Of a stretch of DNA of 64,000 bases, positions 24,501-35,228 are shown in pieces. This stretch comes from Pseudomonadota bacterium (lineage in GTDB: Bacteria > Pseudomonadota > Gammaproteobacteria > Steroidobacterales > Woeseiaceae). The stretch is taken from assembly GCA_022563195.1 (NCBI GenBank), contig JADFNV010000015.1, positions 657-64,656 on the forward strand, in the 5' to 3' direction. The notes under the pieces are model-generated. The model saw only the letters and a list, made by a program, of their open reading frames with translations, was not told where the DNA came from and ran no database searches. A program made the position numbers and the translations under genes. Within the stretch, counting starts at the first letter, position 1; every line of letters starts with the position of its first letter.

Positions 24501-24797
24501 TCCGGTCTGCCCACCCATGGTGGGTAGCAATGCGTCAGGTCTTTCTTTCTCGATGATTCTTTGTACTGCTGTCCATTGCACAGGCTCGATGTATACCGCG
24601 TCAGCAGTCTCCGGATCCGTCATGATCGTTGCCGGGTTCGAATTGACGAGAATGACCCGGTAACCCTCTTCTTTTAAGGCCTTGCACGCCTGTGCACCTG
24701 AATAATCGAACTCGCAGGCCTGACCGATGATGATCGGCCCTGCGCCGATCACCAGAACGCTCTCGATGTCACTTCGTCCGGGCATGATTTTTCTCAA
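21561..24797 (-). CDS. carB: Carbamoyl-phosphate synthase large subunit
   Basis: Duplicated ATP-grasp halves, about 1078 aa. Confidence 0.98.
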   Translation of the reverse strand: MRKIMPGRSDIESVLVIGAGPIIIGQACEFDYSGAQACKALKEEGYRVILVNSNPATIMTDPETADAVYIEPVQWTAVQRIIEKERPDALLPTMGGQTGLNCALDLVREGVLEKYKVEMIGASREAIDMAEDRDLFRRAMTEIGLEVPRAEIARTLEEAVSKQESIGFPTIIRPSFTLGGTGGGIAYNLEEFKRIVTHGLEMSPTTEVLLDESLLGWKEFEMEVVRDRNDNCIIVCAIENLDPMGVHTGDSITVAPAQTLTDKEYQRLRNASIDVLRKIGVETGGSNVQFAVNPADGRVLVIEMNPRVSRSSALASKATGFPIAKVAAKLAVGFTLDELRNDITGGATPASFEPSIDYVVTKIPRFTFEKFPGANDRLTIQMKSVGEVMAIGRTFQESLQKALRGLETGVTGLNERALSLATDAERDQLRRELRIPGAERLLYVADAMRHGYTIDDVAKITGIDPWFLAQIADLLETEQAIRDTSLAKLNAATMRSIKRKGFSDARISELLGVAEAAVRKRRLRHKVRPVFKRVDTCAAEFATTTAYLYSTYEEECEADPTQAPKIMILGGGPNRIGQGIEFDYCCVHAAIALKEIGYETIMVNCNPETVSTDYDISDRLYFESLTLEDVLEIIDKEKPNGVIVQYGGQTPLKLARELEAAGAPIIGTTPDSIDLAEDRERFQQLVESLQLKQPPNCTARNKEEALRLSGDVGFPLIVRPSYVLGGRAMEVVHGEEDLATYMEAAIDVSNDSPVLLDRFLDLATEVDVDCISDGEHVLIGGIMEHIEQAGVHSGDSGCSLPPFSLSPEIQKELAAQAIKLCKGLNVIGLMNTQFAIQNDVVYLLEVNPRASRTVPFVSKATGIPLAKIAAKVMVGESLAKQGFVNQRIPEYFSVKEAVFPFIKFPGADPILGPEMKSTGEVMGVGRSFGEAYAKAQLASGVVLPRQGTALLSIRDRDKDAAVELAKILVGQGFDLVATHGTAQKLATAGVSCRRVNKVREGRPHIVDMIKNAEIDLIVNTTEGKQAINESHSIRAEAVRRNVTYYTTLGAAIATCKAIEHLDNSDVNRLQDLHKEVAA

Positions 24798-24845
24798 GAA
24801 TTCGCATTAAATGTAAATCATAAATCATTGTTTTTAAAAGTTAAA

Positions 24846-26003
24846 TTAGCTCGTTACTGTGGATCTTGCGCCGGTGAGTCTCCTGAAATCCATAATCTGG
24901 ATAAAGCGCTCAAACAATGGCAGCAAATCATGTGGTCCCGGACTGGCCTCGGGGTGCCCCTGGAAGCTGAAGGCCAGTTCGTCTTTGAGCGTAATGCCCT
25001 GCAGCGTCCCATCGAATAAGGAACGGTGGGTTGCCTCGACATTGTCGGGCAAGCTCTCCTCCTCGACGGTAAAACCATGATTCTGGCTGGTAATCAGGAC
25101 CCGGCCGCTTGCAAGGTCCTGCACCGGGTGATTTGCGCCATGATGCCCAAATTTCATCTTCACCGTTTTCGCACCCGCTGCGAGCGCCAGTAATTGGTGG
25201 CCCAGACAGATGCCAAATACCGGCACGCCAACACTTATGAATTCTTTAATTGCGGCAATCGCGTAGTCGCACGGCTCAGGATCTCCGGGCCCATTGGACA
25301 GAAAAATGCCATTCGGACGCAATGCCAGCGTTTCTTCGGCACTGGTCTTCGCGGGTACTACCGTCATGCGGCAGTCGAGATCAGACAGCAGGCGCAGGAT
25401 ATTGCGCTTGATGCCGAAGTCGTAGGCAACGACGTGATAATGGGCGACGCGCCGGCTCAGGATGCGTGCCTTACGACCGAAGCTGCTGCCATGACACCAC
25501 TGATACGCGATATCCGTAGTGACGAACTTGGCCAGATCCATGCCAGCGATGCCCGGAAACTTGCATGCGTGCTCGATGGCGATCTTGGGATCCACGTCAC
25601 CGGTCATGATGCAACCCGACTGCACGCCTTTCTCCCGAATGATTCTCGTGAGCTTGCGGGTATCGATGTCAGCGATCGCGACCGTGTTTCCCTGCAGCAG
25701 AAACTCACTGAAGGAGCGCTCTGAACGCCAATTACTGTTTACCAGGGAACTGTCACGGATGATCAGTCCCGACGCATGAATACGCGAGGATTCCATATCG
25801 TCGCTGTTGGTGCCGGTGTTGCCGATATGAGGACAAGTCAGTGTGACGATCTGGCGGCAGTACGACGGATCCGTCAGAATTTCCTGGTAACCCGTCATTG
25901 CAGTGTTGAAGACTACTTCGCCAATGGTCTTGCCCTCGGCCCCTACCGAGGTTCCGCGGAATATGGTTCCGTCTTGTAGTGCCAGAACAGCAGGCGTACT
26001 CAA
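24846..26003 (-). CDS. carA: Carbamoyl-phosphate synthase small subunit (TTG start)
   Basis: [14 protein letters not shown]-type class I GATase, adjacent to carB; TTGAGTACGCC start after AAGGG. Confidence 0.97.
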   Translation of the reverse strand: MSTPAVLALQDGTIFRGTSVGAEGKTIGEVVFNTAMTGYQEILTDPSYCRQIVTLTCPHIGNTGTNSDDMESSRIHASGLIIRDSSLVNSNWRSERSFSEFLLQGNTVAIADIDTRKLTRIIREKGVQSGCIMTGDVDPKIAIEHACKFPGIAGMDLAKFVTTDIAYQWCHGSSFGRKARILSRRVAHYHVVAYDFGIKRNILRLLSDLDCRMTVVPAKTSAEETLALRPNGIFLSNGPGDPEPCDYAIAAIKEFISVGVPVFGICLGHQLLALAAGAKTVKMKFGHHGANHPVQDLASGRVLITSQNHGFTVEEESLPDNVEATHRSLFDGTLQGITLKDELAFSFQGHPEASPGPHDLLPLFERFIQIMDFRRLTGARSTVTS

Positions 26004-26021
26004 AAGCGACCCTTTTCAGAT

Positions 26022-26053
26022 ACACAAAAGCGGAAGGACAGTGCCTCCCGCTT
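26022..26053 (-). terminator. Terminator-like hairpin between dapB and carA (possible attenuator)
   Basis: Minus strand AAGCGGGAGG-CACTGT-CCTTCCGCTT then TTTGTG. Confidence 0.6.
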
Positions 26054-26140
26054 GTTATTTCGCCGATCGCCAAGCGATCCGGCATAGTCTACTGAAGCAA
26101 TACTGGTCGCGCCAGACTGCGCGAGCGAAATCTTCTAAAA

Positions 26141-26929
26141 TTACGGTTTATCGAGTAGCACTTCGCGCATTCGATAACGCCCCGGACTTTGGCGGACCAC
26201 CCACCTGGCAGCGCGCAGCGCACCATCGGCAAACACCTGTCGTGATGTCACGCTATGTCGAAACGTTAGGCTTTCAGCCGATGATGAAAGTATTACCGAG
26301 TGGTCGCCGGGCACCTCGCCGCGTCGTTCAACCTCGAAGCGGATGTCACCGGCGGCTGGTTCACGGCTTTTGGCGTCAGGTTCGTACCAGGAGACATCGG
26401 CGAAATTCTGCCGTCTCGCCGCCGCAATAGCTTCGCCCAGCTTCAACGCAGTACCAGAAGGAGCATCGATTTTGTGCACATGGTGGATTTCGTGCACTTC
26501 AGCTTCGAAATCGAAACCAAGCAATGCCGCTGCTTGTCCGACCAGGCTTTCCAGCACCGCAATGCCAATACTCATGTTGCGGTCATAGACGACGGGAACT
26601 ATTGCTGACGCACTATCCAGACGGAGCTGTTGCTCAGCACTCAGGCCGCTGACACCGCAAACCAATGGTGTACCTTGTGCAACGATGGCCTGGAGGACTG
26701 TGTCCGTTGCTTCGGGCAAGCTGAAATCAATAAGCACATCGGCGGCGCCAACGACTCGATTGATGTCATCGCTAAGCAACAGATCGGATGATTGCCTGAG
26801 ATCCGAACATTGCTCCTCGTCGCGCACCCACAGACTCACCAGTTGACAATCCTCGGCTGCGTTGATCGCCTGTATGAGCGCCCGACCCATGCGGCCAGCA
26901 CCTGCGATACCAATAGAGACGGAATTGAT
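26141..26929 (-). CDS. dapB: 4-hydroxy-tetrahydrodipicolinate reductase; proposed AUC start at 26929
   Basis: SIGIAGAGRMGRALIQAI Rossmann motif extends upstream of the ORF-track ATG at 26890; EVHEIHHVHKIDAPSGTALKLGE. Confidence 0.9.
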   Translation of the reverse strand: MNSVSIGIAGAGRMGRALIQAINAAEDCQLVSLWVRDEEQCSDLRQSSDLLLSDDINRVVGAADVLIDFSLPEATDTVLQAIVAQGTPLVCGVSGLSAEQQLRLDSASAIVPVVYDRNMSIGIAVLESLVGQAAALLGFDFEAEVHEIHHVHKIDAPSGTALKLGEAIAAARRQNFADVSWYEPDAKSREPAAGDIRFEVERRGEVPGDHSVILSSSAESLTFRHSVTSRQVFADGALRAARWVVRQSPGRYRMREVLLDKP

Positions 26930-26997
26930 GGCCGCTTCCTTTTCAGAGATCCAGATCGAAGATTACGGCACGGGCATTGCCGCCGCCAGTCGCCGGG

Positions 26998-28122
26998 CTA
27001 GCCGATGCGTTCAAAAAAACGTTTCACCGAATCCAGCCAACCACCGGCGCGCGGACTGTGTTTTTCGCCTCCGTCGCGGATCGAACTCTCAAACCGAGCC
27101 AGCAATTCCTTTTGCTCGGCCGTCAGATTAACAGGCGTCTCTACAGAAACTTTCGCAAACAAATCGCCTTTACGGGGGTCTCGCGCAGTCGTAACGCCTT
27201 TACCGCGCAATCGAAATATCTTGCCCGATTGCGTTCCGACCGGCACCTTCAGGGAAACATTGCCGTCCAGCGTCGGCAATTCAACGTCACCCCCAAGGGT
27301 GGCGGTCGCCATGCTGATAGGAATCTCGCAAGCCAGATCGGCGCCATCACGGGTAAAGAGTTTGTGCGCGTTTACACGTATCTCGACGTATAGATCGCCG
27401 GGCGGACCGCCATTCCTGCCTGCTTCGCCCTCGCCCGAAAGACGAATCCGGTCGCCATCGTCAACACCTGCCGGAACCTTGACCGCCAGTGTCTTGGTTT
27501 TTCGTATTCGTCCGCGACCCTGGCAGGCACCGCAAGGATCCGAAATCACTGTGCCGGCGCCCTTGCAGGCTGGACAGGATTGCTGAATCGAGAAAAACCC
27601 CTGCTGCATGCGAACCTGGCCCACGCCACCACAAGTTGAACATTTGACGGGCTGGGTGCCCTTTTTCGCGCCACTGCCCTCACAGCTCGAGCACGTCACT
27701 TGGGTTGGCACCTCAATGGCGACAGATTCACCGCTAACGGCCTTTTCCAGGTCAAGGCGCAGATCGTAGCCAAGGTCTGCACCGCGAAATACCTGGCTGC
27801 GACGTTGTCTTCCACCGCCAAAGATGTCACCGAATACATCGCCGAAAATATCGCCGAATCCTTCCCCACCAAAGCCTCCTGCGCCGCCGGTTCTGGCGCT
27901 GAGTCCATCGTGACCAAATCGATCGTAAGTTGCCCGTTTATCCGTATCGTTCAGGACCTCGTACGCTTCCTTGGATTCCTTGAATTTTGCCTCGGCGTTT
28001 TTGTCGTTTTTGTTCCGATCCGGGTGATGCTTCATAGCCATGCGACGATAGGCTTTCTTGATCTCCGCGGCTGCGGCCGTTTTCGGGACTCCAAGGACCT
28101 CGTAATAATCGCGTTTGGCCAT
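26998..28122 (-). CDS. dnaJ: Chaperone protein DnaJ
   Basis: J domain HPDRN, four CxxCxGxG-type zinc motifs. Confidence 0.98.
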   Translation of the reverse strand: MAKRDYYEVLGVPKTAAAAEIKKAYRRMAMKHHPDRNKNDKNAEAKFKESKEAYEVLNDTDKRATYDRFGHDGLSARTGGAGGFGGEGFGDIFGDVFGDIFGGGRQRRSQVFRGADLGYDLRLDLEKAVSGESVAIEVPTQVTCSSCEGSGAKKGTQPVKCSTCGGVGQVRMQQGFFSIQQSCPACKGAGTVISDPCGACQGRGRIRKTKTLAVKVPAGVDDGDRIRLSGEGEAGRNGGPPGDLYVEIRVNAHKLFTRDGADLACEIPISMATATLGGDVELPTLDGNVSLKVPVGTQSGKIFRLRGKGVTTARDPRKGDLFAKVSVETPVNLTAEQKELLARFESSIRDGGEKHSPRAGGWLDSVKRFFERIG

Positions 28123-28180
28123 AGCTTCTTAACAATGGGCGCCAGAAGAGGCGCCCGTGCCCGATTTATTGATGCTTACC

Positions 28181-30100
28181 TTAGCCAGACTTCGACTTAT
28201 CGTCGTCCACTTCCTCAAATTCGGCATCCACCACATCATCATCTGTGGCATCCGATGTGGTTTGTCCAGACTCCTCTTCGACCTGCTCGGCGTAAAGCCT
28301 CTGTGCGAGGCCGCCCGACGCTTCGGCCAGCGCCGCGGTCTTGGCCTCGATGGCTTCCCTGTCGTCATTCTCCAGAGCCTTCTTTACATCCGAGATTGCC
28401 GATTCGACGCTGAGTCGTTCCTCGCCGCTGGCCTTGTCACCCAGCTCGCTGAGCGTTTTCTCCGCCGCATGAATCAGGCCGTCAGCCTGATTTCGTGCAT
28501 CGACGAGTTCGCGAAACTTGCGATCCTCTTCGGCATGACGTTCCGCATCGCCAACCATTTCTTCGATTTCTTCGTCTGAAAGCCCGCTCGATGCCTTGAT
28601 CACGATGGTTTGACTCTTGCCCGTTGCCTTGTCCTTGGCCGACACGTTCAATATGCCGTTCGCATCGATGTCAAAGGTCACCTCAATCTGCGGTAAGCCG
28701 CGAGGTGCCGGCGGAATATTTGCCAGATCGAATCGTCCCAGTGATTTGTTGTCGATTGAACGCTCCCTCTCGCCCTGCAGCACATGAATGGTCACGGCGG
28801 ACTGATTGTCGTCCGCCGTCGAGAACACTTGTTCGGCGTTCGCCGGGATCGTTGTATTCTTTTCGATCAGCTTGGTCATCACGCCACCGAGCGTCTCGAT
28901 ACCGAGCGACAGAGGTGTAACGTCGAGCAACAGAACGTCCTTGACGTCTCCGGCAAGCACGCCGCCCTGAATCGCGGCACCCAATGCGACAGCTTCGTCT
29001 GCGTTTACGTCTTTGCGCGGCTCCTGCCCGAAGAAGTTCTGAACCTCTTCTTGCACCTTGGGCATGCGCGTCTGCCCGCCGACGAGGATTACGTCATCAA
29101 TCTCGTTTACCTTCAGCCCGGCGTCGTTGAGCGCGACCTTGCACGGGGCGATCGTGGCCGCAATCAGTTCCTCGACCAGTGACTCGAGTTTGGCTCTCGT
29201 AAGCTTGATATTGAGGTGTTTGGGACCACTCGCATCCGCCGTGATATACGGCAGGTTGACCTCGGTCTGCTGTTGGGTCGAGAGTTCGATCTTCGCCGTC
29301 TCGGACGCTTCCTTGAGGCGCTGCATTGCGAGCGGGTCCTTGGTGATGTCGACACCGCTTTCGCGCTCGAATTCGGACGCCAGGTACGTGATTACGCGCA
29401 TGTCGAAGTCTTCACCGCCAAGGAACGTGTCGCCATTCGTGGCCAGAACCTCGAACTGATGCTCACCGTCGACCTCCGCGATCTCGATGATTGAGACATC
29501 GAAGGTACCGCCACCCAGGTCGAACACAGCGATCTTCGCGTCGCCGCGTTTCTTGTCCATGCCATAGGCCAGTGCCGCGGCAGTTGGCTCATTGATGATG
29601 CGCTTGACGTCGAGGCCAGCGATCTTGCCCGCATCCTTAGTCGCCTGGCGTTGCGAGTCGTTGAAGTACGCCGGCACGGTTACAACGGCTTCCGTGACGG
29701 CTTCACCAAGATAATCCTCGGCGGTCTTTTTCATTTTCATCAATACACGAGCGGAAATTTCGGGCGGCGCCATCTTCTTGCCGTTTGCCTCAACCCAGGC
29801 GTCGCCATTGTCGGCCTTCGCGATCGTATAGGACACCATGTCGATATCACGCTGTACGACGTCATCGTCAAATCGGCGTCCAATCAGACGTTTGACCGCG
29901 AACAAGGTGTTGGTCGGGTTCGTCACTGCCTGGCGCTTGGCGGATTGCCCCACCAACACCTGGTCGTCCTTGCTAAACGCCACAATCGACGGCGTGGTGC
30001 GATCGCCCTCGCTGTTTTCAATAACCCTTGGCGCATCGCCCTCCATCACCGCTACGCAGGAGTTCGTGGTACCCAAGTCGATACCAATAATTTTTCCCAT
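28181..30100 (-). CDS. dnaK: Chaperone protein DnaK
   Basis: [19 protein letters not shown], full-length HSP70. Confidence 0.99.
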   Translation of the reverse strand: MGKIIGIDLGTTNSCVAVMEGDAPRVIENSEGDRTTPSIVAFSKDDQVLVGQSAKRQAVTNPTNTLFAVKRLIGRRFDDDVVQRDIDMVSYTIAKADNGDAWVEANGKKMAPPEISARVLMKMKKTAEDYLGEAVTEAVVTVPAYFNDSQRQATKDAGKIAGLDVKRIINEPTAAALAYGMDKKRGDAKIAVFDLGGGTFDVSIIEIAEVDGEHQFEVLATNGDTFLGGEDFDMRVITYLASEFERESGVDITKDPLAMQRLKEASETAKIELSTQQQTEVNLPYITADASGPKHLNIKLTRAKLESLVEELIAATIAPCKVALNDAGLKVNEIDDVILVGGQTRMPKVQEEVQNFFGQEPRKDVNADEAVALGAAIQGGVLAGDVKDVLLLDVTPLSLGIETLGGVMTKLIEKNTTIPANAEQVFSTADDNQSAVTIHVLQGERERSIDNKSLGRFDLANIPPAPRGLPQIEVTFDIDANGILNVSAKDKATGKSQTIVIKASSGLSDEEIEEMVGDAERHAEEDRKFRELVDARNQADGLIHAAEKTLSELGDKASGEERLSVESAISDVKKALENDDREAIEAKTAALAEASGGLAQRLYAEQVEEESGQTTSDATDDDVVDAEFEEVDDDKSKSG

Positions 30101-30144
30101 GTCTATACTCCGAAATCTTCAGGAATTCTTCCAAACTGGCTGAT

Positions 30145-30172
30145 ACGTGGGGCCACAAACGCTTGTTTCAAG
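30145..30172 (-). promoter_or_regulatory. Sigma-32-type heat-shock promoter upstream of dnaK
   Basis: Minus strand CTTGAAA-N13-CCCCACGT, close to consensus CTTGAAA/CCCCATNT. Confidence 0.75.
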
Positions 30173-30192
30173 CCACATCCGGCCTTTTTTGC

Positions 30193-30765
30193 TCAGTCGC
30201 CGGTGGTCTCTTCAGGCACTTCCATGGCGACGATCACCCTGGCCGGCCGCAGCAGGCGACCATTCAACGCATAGCCTTTCTGAATCACGGTCACGATCGA
30301 ACCGGGTTCGAGGTCGGCTGATGGCTGCATGCTTATGGCTTCGTGCCGTTCAGGGTCGAACGGCTCGCCTTCCGGATCAACTTCCTCGACGCCAAATCGC
30401 GCCAAAGCACCGGTCAGTAATTTGAGGGTGGCTTCGGCGCCCGCGCGCAGGCTGTCAGCATCCGCCGAATCCGTCGCTTCAAGGCCCAATTCCAGGCTGT
30501 CTTTGACGGCCAGCAGCTCCTTGCCAAATCCTTCCAGCGCAAAATTGCGTGCGTGTTCGACATCGCGACTCGCGCGCTTGCGTACATTTTCGACCTCGGC
30601 GGACGCCCGCAGGTACAGATCCCAATTTTCGTCGGCCTTTGCCTGTATCGCGGCCATTACTGACTCGACATCATCGTCCGCTGCGGCCGGCGTATCGTCG
30701 GTTACTTCGGTTTCTGTACTCTCGTCGCCGGACTTGGGCACCGGGCGATCTGGCTGACCACTCAT
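30193..30765 (-). CDS. grpE: Nucleotide exchange factor GrpE
   Basis: NVRKRASRDVEHARNFALEGFGKELL, hrcA-dnaK context. Confidence 0.97.
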   Translation of the reverse strand: MSGQPDRPVPKSGDESTETEVTDDTPAAADDDVESVMAAIQAKADENWDLYLRASAEVENVRKRASRDVEHARNFALEGFGKELLAVKDSLELGLEATDSADADSLRAGAEATLKLLTGALARFGVEEVDPEGEPFDPERHEAISMQPSADLEPGSIVTVIQKGYALNGRLLRPARVIVAMEVPEETTGD

Positions 30766-30815
30766 TGCTGGTTAATTCCCATTACGATTCGCAGGCTGTC
30801 ACCGCAGCTTCGAAG

Positions 30816-30842
30816 TGTGGGGTTCTGCCGGCAAATATCAAG
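30816..30842 (-). promoter_or_regulatory. Sigma-32-type heat-shock promoter upstream of grpE
   Basis: Minus strand CTTGATA-N13-CCCCACA. Confidence 0.65.
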
Positions 30843-30870
30843 AGCGCTACGACGTTTTTTACCCTGGCGC

Positions 30871-31929
30871 CTATTGGGTTAGCGCTTTTCTTAATAATCG
30901 GGCTGTAATGTCGACAACCGGCACTACCCGGTCATACGCCATGCGCGTCGGACCAATGACACCCAGCACTCCTATCGTGTCGTCGTCGAAATGATAGGGT
31001 GCGGTTACGACGCTGCAATTATCCAGAATCTTGTATCCCGATTCTTCACCGATAAAAATCTGTACGCCGTCCGCATTGATACTGCGATCGAGCAAATCGA
31101 GCATCATGCGTTTGTGAGAAAATGCCTCGAACAAGCGCCGCAACGTGTCGACATCAGATAGCTCGGCAAAATCCATTAGATTGGTTTCGCCCGCGAGTAC
31201 GAAATCGGCGGTGGAACTCGTGGCTCCCTCCATCGCAGATTGCGCGACCGAGATAATCTCGCGCATCGCTTGATTCATTGAATGGCGTGTTTTGTCGAGA
31301 TCTTCAATAATGCGAGCTCGAACATGCACCATCTCGATGCCGGCGTAGTGATCATTAATGAAATTTGCAGCCTGCTGCAATTCAGAGGAGGAATAATCAC
31401 GATCCGTGTGCAGGATTTTGTTTTGCACCTCGCGATCATTGATTACGAGGATGGTGAGAATGCGATTTTCTGACAGCGGCAGAAACTCTATTTGCCGTAA
31501 TGCTGTGTGCTGGCCCCTTGGAACGGTCACAACACCTGCCAGGCTCGTAATTTCCGACAGCATGCTCGACACAGACGCCACTAACGCACCGGCATCATCC
31601 GCTTTGCGGCGAATTTGTGTTCGCAACATGTCGATATCGCCGTCATTTGGCTGGCGGAAACGGACCAGCGTATCAACGAATAAGCGATAACCCTTGGCTG
31701 TGGGTATGCGCCCGGCTGATGTATGAGGTGCCGAGACCAGCCCCATATCTTCGAGGTCCGACATGACATTGCGGATCGTGGCCGGGCTCAGATCCAGACC
31801 CGGATCTTTGGACAGCGTTCGCGAACCGACGGGCTGCCCATCGCTGATATAGCGCTGGATCAAGACGCGCAACAGGTGTTGTGCGCGATCATTAGGTAAA
31901 GAACTGATTGCTTCTGCAGACATTCGCAA
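30871..31929 (-). CDS. hrcA: Heat-inducible transcription repressor HrcA (start TTG 31929 or ATG 31923)
   Basis: Winged-helix N-terminus LLRVLIQRYISDGQPVGSRTLSK, adjacent to grpE. Confidence 0.96.
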   Translation of the reverse strand: MRMSAEAISSLPNDRAQHLLRVLIQRYISDGQPVGSRTLSKDPGLDLSPATIRNVMSDLEDMGLVSAPHTSAGRIPTAKGYRLFVDTLVRFRQPNDGDIDMLRTQIRRKADDAGALVASVSSMLSEITSLAGVVTVPRGQHTALRQIEFLPLSENRILTILVINDREVQNKILHTDRDYSSSELQQAANFINDHYAGIEMVHVRARIIEDLDKTRHSMNQAMREIISVAQSAMEGATSSTADFVLAGETNLMDFAELSDVDTLRRLFEAFSHKRMMLDLLDRSINADGVQIFIGEESGYKILDNCSVVTAPYHFDDDTIGVLGVIGPTRMAYDRVVPVVDITARLLRKALTQ

Positions 31930-32074
31930 GAAATACCAAAAATTCGCAAGCGGCTCGCTATGTTAGTGTATCTGTCGACACGCTAGCAATGGCTTGGCGA
32001 TCGGTCAAGGGTTTGTGACCATAGACCCCCAGCGTGCAACCAGAGCAACAAATTCCAGAGCGAGCAGGCAGTCC

Positions 32075-32968
32075 ATGGGCAGTGACTTTCAGAAGGTGGC
32101 GGTACTAGGACGCCACGATGATCCGCGCGTCGCGGAACCGATGACATTGCTTGTCCGCCATTTAACTAAAGCTGGGATCGAAGTGTTCGCAGCGGACGAT
32201 ATGACTATCGATCTGCCCGTTAAACGTATCGCCGAGTCGGAATTGGCCGTCAATGCTGACCTGATGATCGCAATCGGCGGTGACGGCACGATGCTTTATG
32301 CAGCTAAGCTCTCTCGTCGCGGTGATATTCCGCTGCTAGGCGTCAACCGTGGTCGACTTGGATTTCTTGCCGACGTCTCTCCCGACGAGATGCTTACGAG
32401 CGTCGATCACATCCTGGGTGGCAACTACACCTGCGAGTCACGTCTCTTGCTGAATGCACACCTGACCAGGGCCGATGGAAGCACCGTGGCAGCTACCGCG
32501 TTCAACGATGTCGTATTGCAGCGTCGTGAGACCGGTCGAATGATTGATCTGGTGACCAGCATCGCCGGCAAATACGTCAATACTCACTCGGGCGATGGCC
32601 TGATTGTCGCAACGCCGACCGGATCCACTGCCTACGCACTCAGTTGCGGCGGGCCGATTATCGAACCCCAGCTCGACGCTGTCGTCGTCGTGCCAATTTG
32701 CCCGCATACGCTAACGGATCGACCCATCGTTGTCGCAGCAAGCCAAACGATCGAGATCAGGCTGCTGCGACGCGAAGATACCGGCGCCGAGGTAGCGATC
32801 GACGGTAACACCATCGGTGCGATCGAGCCCGACGACGTCATTACCGTCAGCGCGGCTGACAATCGTATTCAGCTGATACATCCTCCCGGCCACGACTTCT
32901 TCGGCATATTGCGCTCGAAATTGTATTGGGGACGTGACAGTCGCCAGCGTGACGAGCGGACGGACTAG
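32075..32968 (+). CDS. nadK: NAD kinase
   Basis: IGGDGTMLYAAK, SGDGLIVATPTGSTAYALSCGGP motifs. Confidence 0.97.
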   Translation: MGSDFQKVAVLGRHDDPRVAEPMTLLVRHLTKAGIEVFAADDMTIDLPVKRIAESELAVNADLMIAIGGDGTMLYAAKLSRRGDIPLLGVNRGRLGFLADVSPDEMLTSVDHILGGNYTCESRLLLNAHLTRADGSTVAATAFNDVVLQRRETGRMIDLVTSIAGKYVNTHSGDGLIVATPTGSTAYALSCGGPIIEPQLDAVVVVPICPHTLTDRPIVVAASQTIEIRLLRREDTGAEVAIDGNTIGAIEPDDVITVSAADNRIQLIHPPGHDFFGILRSKLYWGRDSRQRDERTD

Positions 32969-32971
32969 GCA

Positions 32972-34654
32972 ATGCTTACACGCCTTCAGGTACGGGACTT
33001 CGCCATTATCGACCGCATTGCTGTCGAATTCGGTGCAGGCATGACGGTACTCACGGGCGAAACCGGCGCTGGAAAATCTATCCTTGTCGACGCCCTGGGT
33101 CTCGTGCTCGGTGAACGGGGCAGCAGCCAGCTTGTCAGAAGTGGCGCAAAGCGCGCCGAGTTCTGTGCGGAATTTGATGTATCGGGCATGGCGGATGTAC
33201 GCAGCTGGCTCGAAGAACACGCGCTCGACCAGGATAGTGAATGCCTGTTGCGACGGGTCGTCAATGCAGATGGACGATCGCGCGCCTTCATCAATGGCAA
33301 CGCCGTGACGCTGCAGCAGCTAAAACTGCTGGGCGAATTGCTGCTTGATATTCACGGGCAACAATTTCATCAATCTCTCGGCCGGCGACCCGTGCAACGG
33401 GACCTGCTGGATCATTTCGGCAAATTATTGGAACCGCGGAGAGAGACAGAATTAGCGTACGCACGGTGGCGATCATTATCGGACAGCTTGCAACAACTTC
33501 AGGCGGCCGAGGCCGATCGCGCGTCGCGGCTCGACTTGCTCGAATTCCAACTCTCGGAGTTGGACGTACTTGGCGTTACCGCAGCGGAACTCGCCGAACT
33601 AGGGTCAGACAGGCAAAGGCTCAGGCATAGTGGCCGCCTGGCAGAAGGCGTGACTGCGGCTCTCAACAAGCTGTCAGACGACGAAACCGGCAACGCGAAT
33701 ACCTTGCTAGCCGACGCTGCTCGAAGTGTAGCGGCGCTAACTGAGTTCGACAGCGAACTCGAACCCGTGCTCGAGTTGCTGGCAGGCGCCGGGATTCAGA
33801 TCGCGGAGGCAAGCGATACGCTGCATCGCTACGGTGAGTCCATTGACATGGATCCGAATCAATTGAATTGGGTAGAGGAACGCCTCGACTCGATTCAATC
33901 GATTGCCCGAAAACACCGCGTTTCGGGCGACGAGCTACCGGCGCTTTGTGACAGGCTAAGAGTCGAACACGATGCAATCAGTCACGCTGAAGAGCGTGGC
34001 AGAGCGCTGCAGGAAGAAGTTACATCGGCAAAATCCGCCTACCGTGACCTGGCCGAAAGTCTCTCCGAAAACCGCAAAAATGCAGCCAAGAGGTTTTCTG
34101 CCGCCGTGACCGCAGCGATGGATGGATTGGGTATGCACGGTGGTGTTTTCAGAGTCGCCATCAGCAGCCTGCCTGCCGAAGAGGCGCGCCCATGGGGAAT
34201 TGATGACATTGAGTTCCTCATCAGCGCCAATCCCGGGCATCCGCCAATGCCACTGTCACGCGTGGCATCTGGCGGCGAGCTCTCGCGTATGAGCCTTGCT
34301 ATCCAGGTTATCGCCAGCGACGGCAGCGCTATCCCGACGATGGTGTTTGACGAGATCGACAGCGGCGTGGGCGGCAGTGTTGCCGAGATGGTCGGCCGGC
34401 GATTGCGGGAGCTCGGAGCGCAACGTCAGGTTTTGTGTGTCACTCATCTCGCGCAGGTTGCGAGCCTCGCTGACCACCACTTTCGCATCAGCAAAGTCAC
34501 CGACGGCAAGGCTACACGCACTGGTGTCAATGCGCTGGGCAACGACGAACGCATTGAAGAGGTAGCCCGCATGCTCGGCGGCGTGGACATTACACAAAAA
34601 ACCATTGCACACGCGGCGGAGATGCTGGCCGAGGCCACGAGAAAGCAGGCTTAG
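32972..34654 (+). CDS. recN: DNA repair protein RecN
   Basis: TGETGAGKSILVDAL, LSRMSLAIQVI signature. Confidence 0.98.
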   Translation: MLTRLQVRDFAIIDRIAVEFGAGMTVLTGETGAGKSILVDALGLVLGERGSSQLVRSGAKRAEFCAEFDVSGMADVRSWLEEHALDQDSECLLRRVVNADGRSRAFINGNAVTLQQLKLLGELLLDIHGQQFHQSLGRRPVQRDLLDHFGKLLEPRRETELAYARWRSLSDSLQQLQAAEADRASRLDLLEFQLSELDVLGVTAAELAELGSDRQRLRHSGRLAEGVTAALNKLSDDETGNANTLLADAARSVAALTEFDSELEPVLELLAGAGIQIAEASDTLHRYGESIDMDPNQLNWVEERLDSIQSIARKHRVSGDELPALCDRLRVEHDAISHAEERGRALQEEVTSAKSAYRDLAESLSENRKNAAKRFSAAVTAAMDGLGMHGGVFRVAISSLPAEEARPWGIDDIEFLISANPGHPPMPLSRVASGGELSRMSLAIQVIASDGSAIPTMVFDEIDSGVGGSVAEMVGRRLRELGAQRQVLCVTHLAQVASLADHHFRISKVTDGKATRTGVNALGNDERIEEVARMLGGVDITQKTIAHAAEMLAEATRKQA

Positions 34655-35058
34655 TCCTTAATTGGCTTTACGTACAGCACGAGGCTGTGATCCAACAATT
34701 CGTAGCCGTGGCTTTTTGCCATTTCTCTCTGCAGTCGCTCAATCTCTTCATTGACGAATTCGACGATATCGCCTGTTTCGATGCACACCATATGATCGTG
34801 ATGTTGACCGCTGTCGAGTTCAAAAACCGAGTGCCTGCCCTCGAAATTATGGCGCGAAACAAGCCCTGCGGACTCGAACTGTGTCAGCACCCGATACACA
34901 GTCGCCAGACCGATATCCTCGCCTGCCGCGAGCAATTCCTTGTACAGGTCCTCGGCACTGAGATGCCGCTGAGCCGAATCCTCGAAAACCGCCAGAATCT
35001 TGAGGCGAGGCAGGGTGACTTTCAGCCCTGCTTTACGTAATTCCTGGCGTTGTTCCAT
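34651..35058 (-). CDS. fur: Ferric uptake regulator
   Basis: LRKAGLKVTLPRLKIL, HHDHMVCIETGDIVEF. Confidence 0.97.
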   Translation of the reverse strand: MEQRQELRKAGLKVTLPRLKILAVFEDSAQRHLSAEDLYKELLAAGEDIGLATVYRVLTQFESAGLVSRHNFEGRHSVFELDSGQHHDHMVCIETGDIVEFVNEEIERLQREMAKSHGYELLDHSLVLYVKPIKD

Positions 35059-35228
35059 GAATGGAGTCTCTGCAGAAATGAATGCCGAATCAATTCAGCT
35101 TTTGCACCGTTTGGCAAGAAGGTATGATGCGCGGCTATTATGCCGCAGTTAGCAGTTCGCCTCTACCGCTGAACTACCCTAACGCGACGAAACCTGAGCG
35201 GACACTGGTTGTCCAACCCAAATTGGCT

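Noticed and set aside
22422-24663. Multiple long plus-strand ORFs antisense to carB
   Set aside because: Shadow frames of a clearly conserved gene; no RBS or recognisable domain.
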